A stretch of DNA of 14,241 nt from JBFEUI01 sp041547565. Lineage in GTDB: Bacteria > Pseudomonadota > Gammaproteobacteria > Thiohalomonadales > Thiohalomonadaceae. The notes below the pieces were generated by a model that was not told the origin of the DNA, made no database searches, and was given only the letters and a program-made list of their open reading frames with translations. A program made the position numbers and the translations under genes. Shown in pieces: positions 13,257-14,241 of this stretch; the first letter of the stretch is position 1; every line of letters begins with the position of its first letter. The DNA lies in assembly GCA_041547565.1 (NCBI GenBank), contig JBFEUI010000073.1:1-14241 (forward strand). The letters are read 5' to 3'.

Positions 13257-13324
13257 AGATACAAGTATTCAAGATGCAAGAGAAAATGACTGTCCTTGTA
13301 TCTTTTATCTTTCTACTTGTATCT
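13257..13324. repeat. Family B palindromic element, copy B4
   Basis: The shortest copy. The left arm is AGATACAAGTATTCAAGATG then CAAGAGAAAATG; the right arm, read on the - strand from 13324, is AGATACAAGTAGAAAGATAA then AAGATACAAGG. It has almost no central segment and so shows the arms most clearly: AGATACAAG, a spacer, and a second AAGATACAAG-like module. Confidence 0.8.
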
Positions 13325-13345
13325 CTCCGTACCTTTCTGTATCAT
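13317..13345 (+). promoter_or_regulatory. Possible rplM promoter
   Basis: TTGTAT (13317-13322), 17 bases and TATCAT (13340-13345) could serve rplM, 46 bases upstream of its ATG. The -35 box lies in the terminal CTTGTATCT of element B4. The match is moderate. Confidence 0.3.
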
Positions 13346-13390
13346 TCCGCCTCTTCCCTGGAGAGCCCCCTCTAGCTGGAGTTTAAGGAA

Positions 13391-13828
13391 ATGATTGGAA
13401 CAAAGACATTTAGTGCAAAAGCTGAAACCGTAGAGCGCGACTGGTATGTCGTCGACGCTGACGGCAAGACCCTTGGCCGTCTCGCTACGGAGATTGCCCG
13501 CCGCCTGCGTGGCAAGCACAAGGCTGAGTACACCCCTCACGTGGATACCGGCGACTACATCGTTGTCATCAACGCCGAGAAGGTACGCGTCAGCGGCCGC
13601 AAGGCGACCGACAAGATGTACTACCACCACACCGGTTTCCCCGGTGGCATCAAGGAGATCAGCTTCGACAAGCTGATCGACAAGGCGCCGGAGCGTGTGA
13701 TCCAGACCGCGGTAAAAGGCATGCTGCCCAAGAATCCCCTGGGTCGCGCCATGTTCCGCAAGCTGAAGGTCTATGCGGGTCCCGAGCATAACCATGCCGC
13801 CCAGCAGCCCAAGCCGCTGGATATTTAA
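13391..13828 (+). CDS. rplM: 50S ribosomal protein L13
   Basis: This 145-residue protein aligns with the 142-residue E. coli L13 along its length: KTFSAKAETVERDWYVVDAD, GKTLGRLATEIARRLRGKHK, AEYTPHVDTGDYIVVINAEK, YYHHTGFPGGIK, AVKGMLPKNPLGRAMFRKLK and the C-terminus HNHAAQQPKPLDI. It is an early-assembling protein of the large ribosomal subunit. ATG 13391 follows AAGGA (13386-13390 region). rpsI follows after 24 bases, the usual pairing. In E. coli, L13 is reported to regulate this operon itself; no such element is recognisable here. Confidence 0.98.
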   Translation: MIGTKTFSAKAETVERDWYVVDADGKTLGRLATEIARRLRGKHKAEYTPHVDTGDYIVVINAEKVRVSGRKATDKMYYHHTGFPGGIKEISFDKLIDKAPERVIQTAVKGMLPKNPLGRAMFRKLKVYAGPEHNHAAQQPKPLDI

Positions 13829-13852
13829 GATATAGAGTGAAACGGACAGATC

Positions 13853-14241
13853 ATGGCTGAACAGAATCAACTGACCACCGGACGCCGCAAGAGCTCAGCA
13901 GCTCGCGCCTTCATCAAGGCAGGCAGCGGCAACATCACTGTCAACAAGCGTAGCCTGGATGAGTACTTCGGCCGCGAAACCGCGCGCATGGTTGTACGCC
14001 AGCCGCTGGAAGCGGTCGACGTGCTGGACAAGTTCGACGTCACCGTCACCGTCAGGGGCGGCGGCAACACCGGACAGGCCGGCGCCATCCGCCACGCCAT
14101 TGCCCGCGCACTGGTTGCCGAGGACGAGTCACTGCGCAGCGCCCTGCGCAAGGGCGGCTTCCTGACCCGCGATGCCCGTGAGGTTGAGCGCAAGAAGGTC
14201 GGCCTGCACAAGGCACGCAAGCGCCCGCAATACTCCAAGCG
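13853..14241 (+). CDS. rpsI: 30S ribosomal protein S9 (cut at window end)
   Basis: The window holds 129 complete codons and two bases of the next, up to YSK(R), so against E. coli S9 (130 residues) only the final Arg and the stop are missing. Diagnostic stretches are GRRKSSAARAFIKAGSG, SLDEYFGRETARMVVRQPLE, VRGGGNTGQAGAIRHAIARAL, DESLRSALRKGGFLTRDARE and the basic tail VERKKVGLHKARKRPQYSK, which reaches toward the P-site tRNA in the ribosome. ATG 13853 has only a weak ribosome binding site (ACGGA), consistent with coupling to rplM. Confidence 0.97.
   Translation, partial: MAEQNQLTTGRRKSSAARAFIKAGSGNITVNKRSLDEYFGRETARMVVRQPLEAVDVLDKFDVTVTVRGGGNTGQAGAIRHAIARALVAEDESLRSALRKGGFLTRDAREVERKKVGLHKARKRPQYSK

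Larger units (their letters stand above)
12776..13390. other. Intergenic stretch between the ABC permease and rplM
   Basis: These 615 bases hold no convincing protein gene. In order they contain the remaining tandem repeat units (to 12990), element B3 (12992-13092), a consensus promoter (13103-13131), a candidate small RNA with two terminator hairpins (to 13245), element B4 (13257-13324), a possible rplM promoter and the rplM ribosome binding site. Open frames here, 13147-13386 on + and 13003-13221 on -, run through repeats and terminator stems and have no family resemblance that I can see. Confidence 0.8.

Noticed and set aside
13147..13386. Open frame of 79 codons on + upstream of rplM
   Set aside because: It runs through two terminator hairpins and the whole of repeat B4, has no ribosome binding site, and has no family resemblance. 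The same DNA is better explained as a small RNA plus repeat.

Overview
The window looks chromosomal and comes from a gammaproteobacterium. The Crp protein is close to the E. coli/Vfr type through its C-terminus, SpeD is the proteobacterial pyruvoyl form, L13 and S9 resemble E. coli proteins along their length, and the order trpG-trpD-trpC, crp (convergent), OsmC-like, speD, coq7 is, from memory, that of the Pseudomonas trpGDC-vfr-speD region. An environmental, Chromatiales-like lineage is plausible from the gene order and the abundant short palindromic repeats, but that is inference; I do not name a species.

Layout. 1-63 is the end of rpe. 183-5879 carries gph, trpE, a small GxxExxY nuclease-like gene, trpG, trpD and trpC, all on the + strand. 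crp lies on the - strand and its stop codon overlaps that of trpC. 6790-8854 carries an OsmC-like gene, speD and coq7. 8951-10177 is a GlcF-like iron-sulfur protein on the - strand. 10322-12775 holds an alpha/beta hydrolase that overlaps a NodI/NodJ-like ABC exporter pair. A 615-base stretch without protein genes follows, with a tandem repeat, two long palindromes and a candidate small RNA. rplM and the start of rpsI close the window.

How the genes work together. TrpE with TrpG makes anthranilate, TrpD adds the phosphoribosyl group and TrpC closes the indole ring; Gph clears 2-phosphoglycolate. SpeD feeds spermidine synthesis, Coq7 serves ubiquinone synthesis, and rplM-rpsI is the usual L13-S9 pair.

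The unusual layer lies between the genes. Palindromic family A, with modules such as GCGAAGACGCAAAG, fills the spacers rpe/gph, trpE/trpG, trpG/trpD and trpD/trpC, often running from the stop codon almost to the next start codon. One copy encloses a complete PD-(D/E)XK-type GxxExxY gene whose ribosome binding site is part of the repeat. Family B, built on AGATACAAG, occurs four times from 8863 rightwards; two copies supply the stop region and the TTG start of the glcF-like gene. REP-type hairpins occur at 4801, 8161 and 12778. The 3' ends of trpD and of the ABC permease, stop codons included, have been copied downstream together with REP-type sequence. Finally, a consensus sigma70-type promoter and tandem terminator hairpins define a candidate RNA of about 107 nt whose two loops are both anti-Shine-Dalgarno-like.
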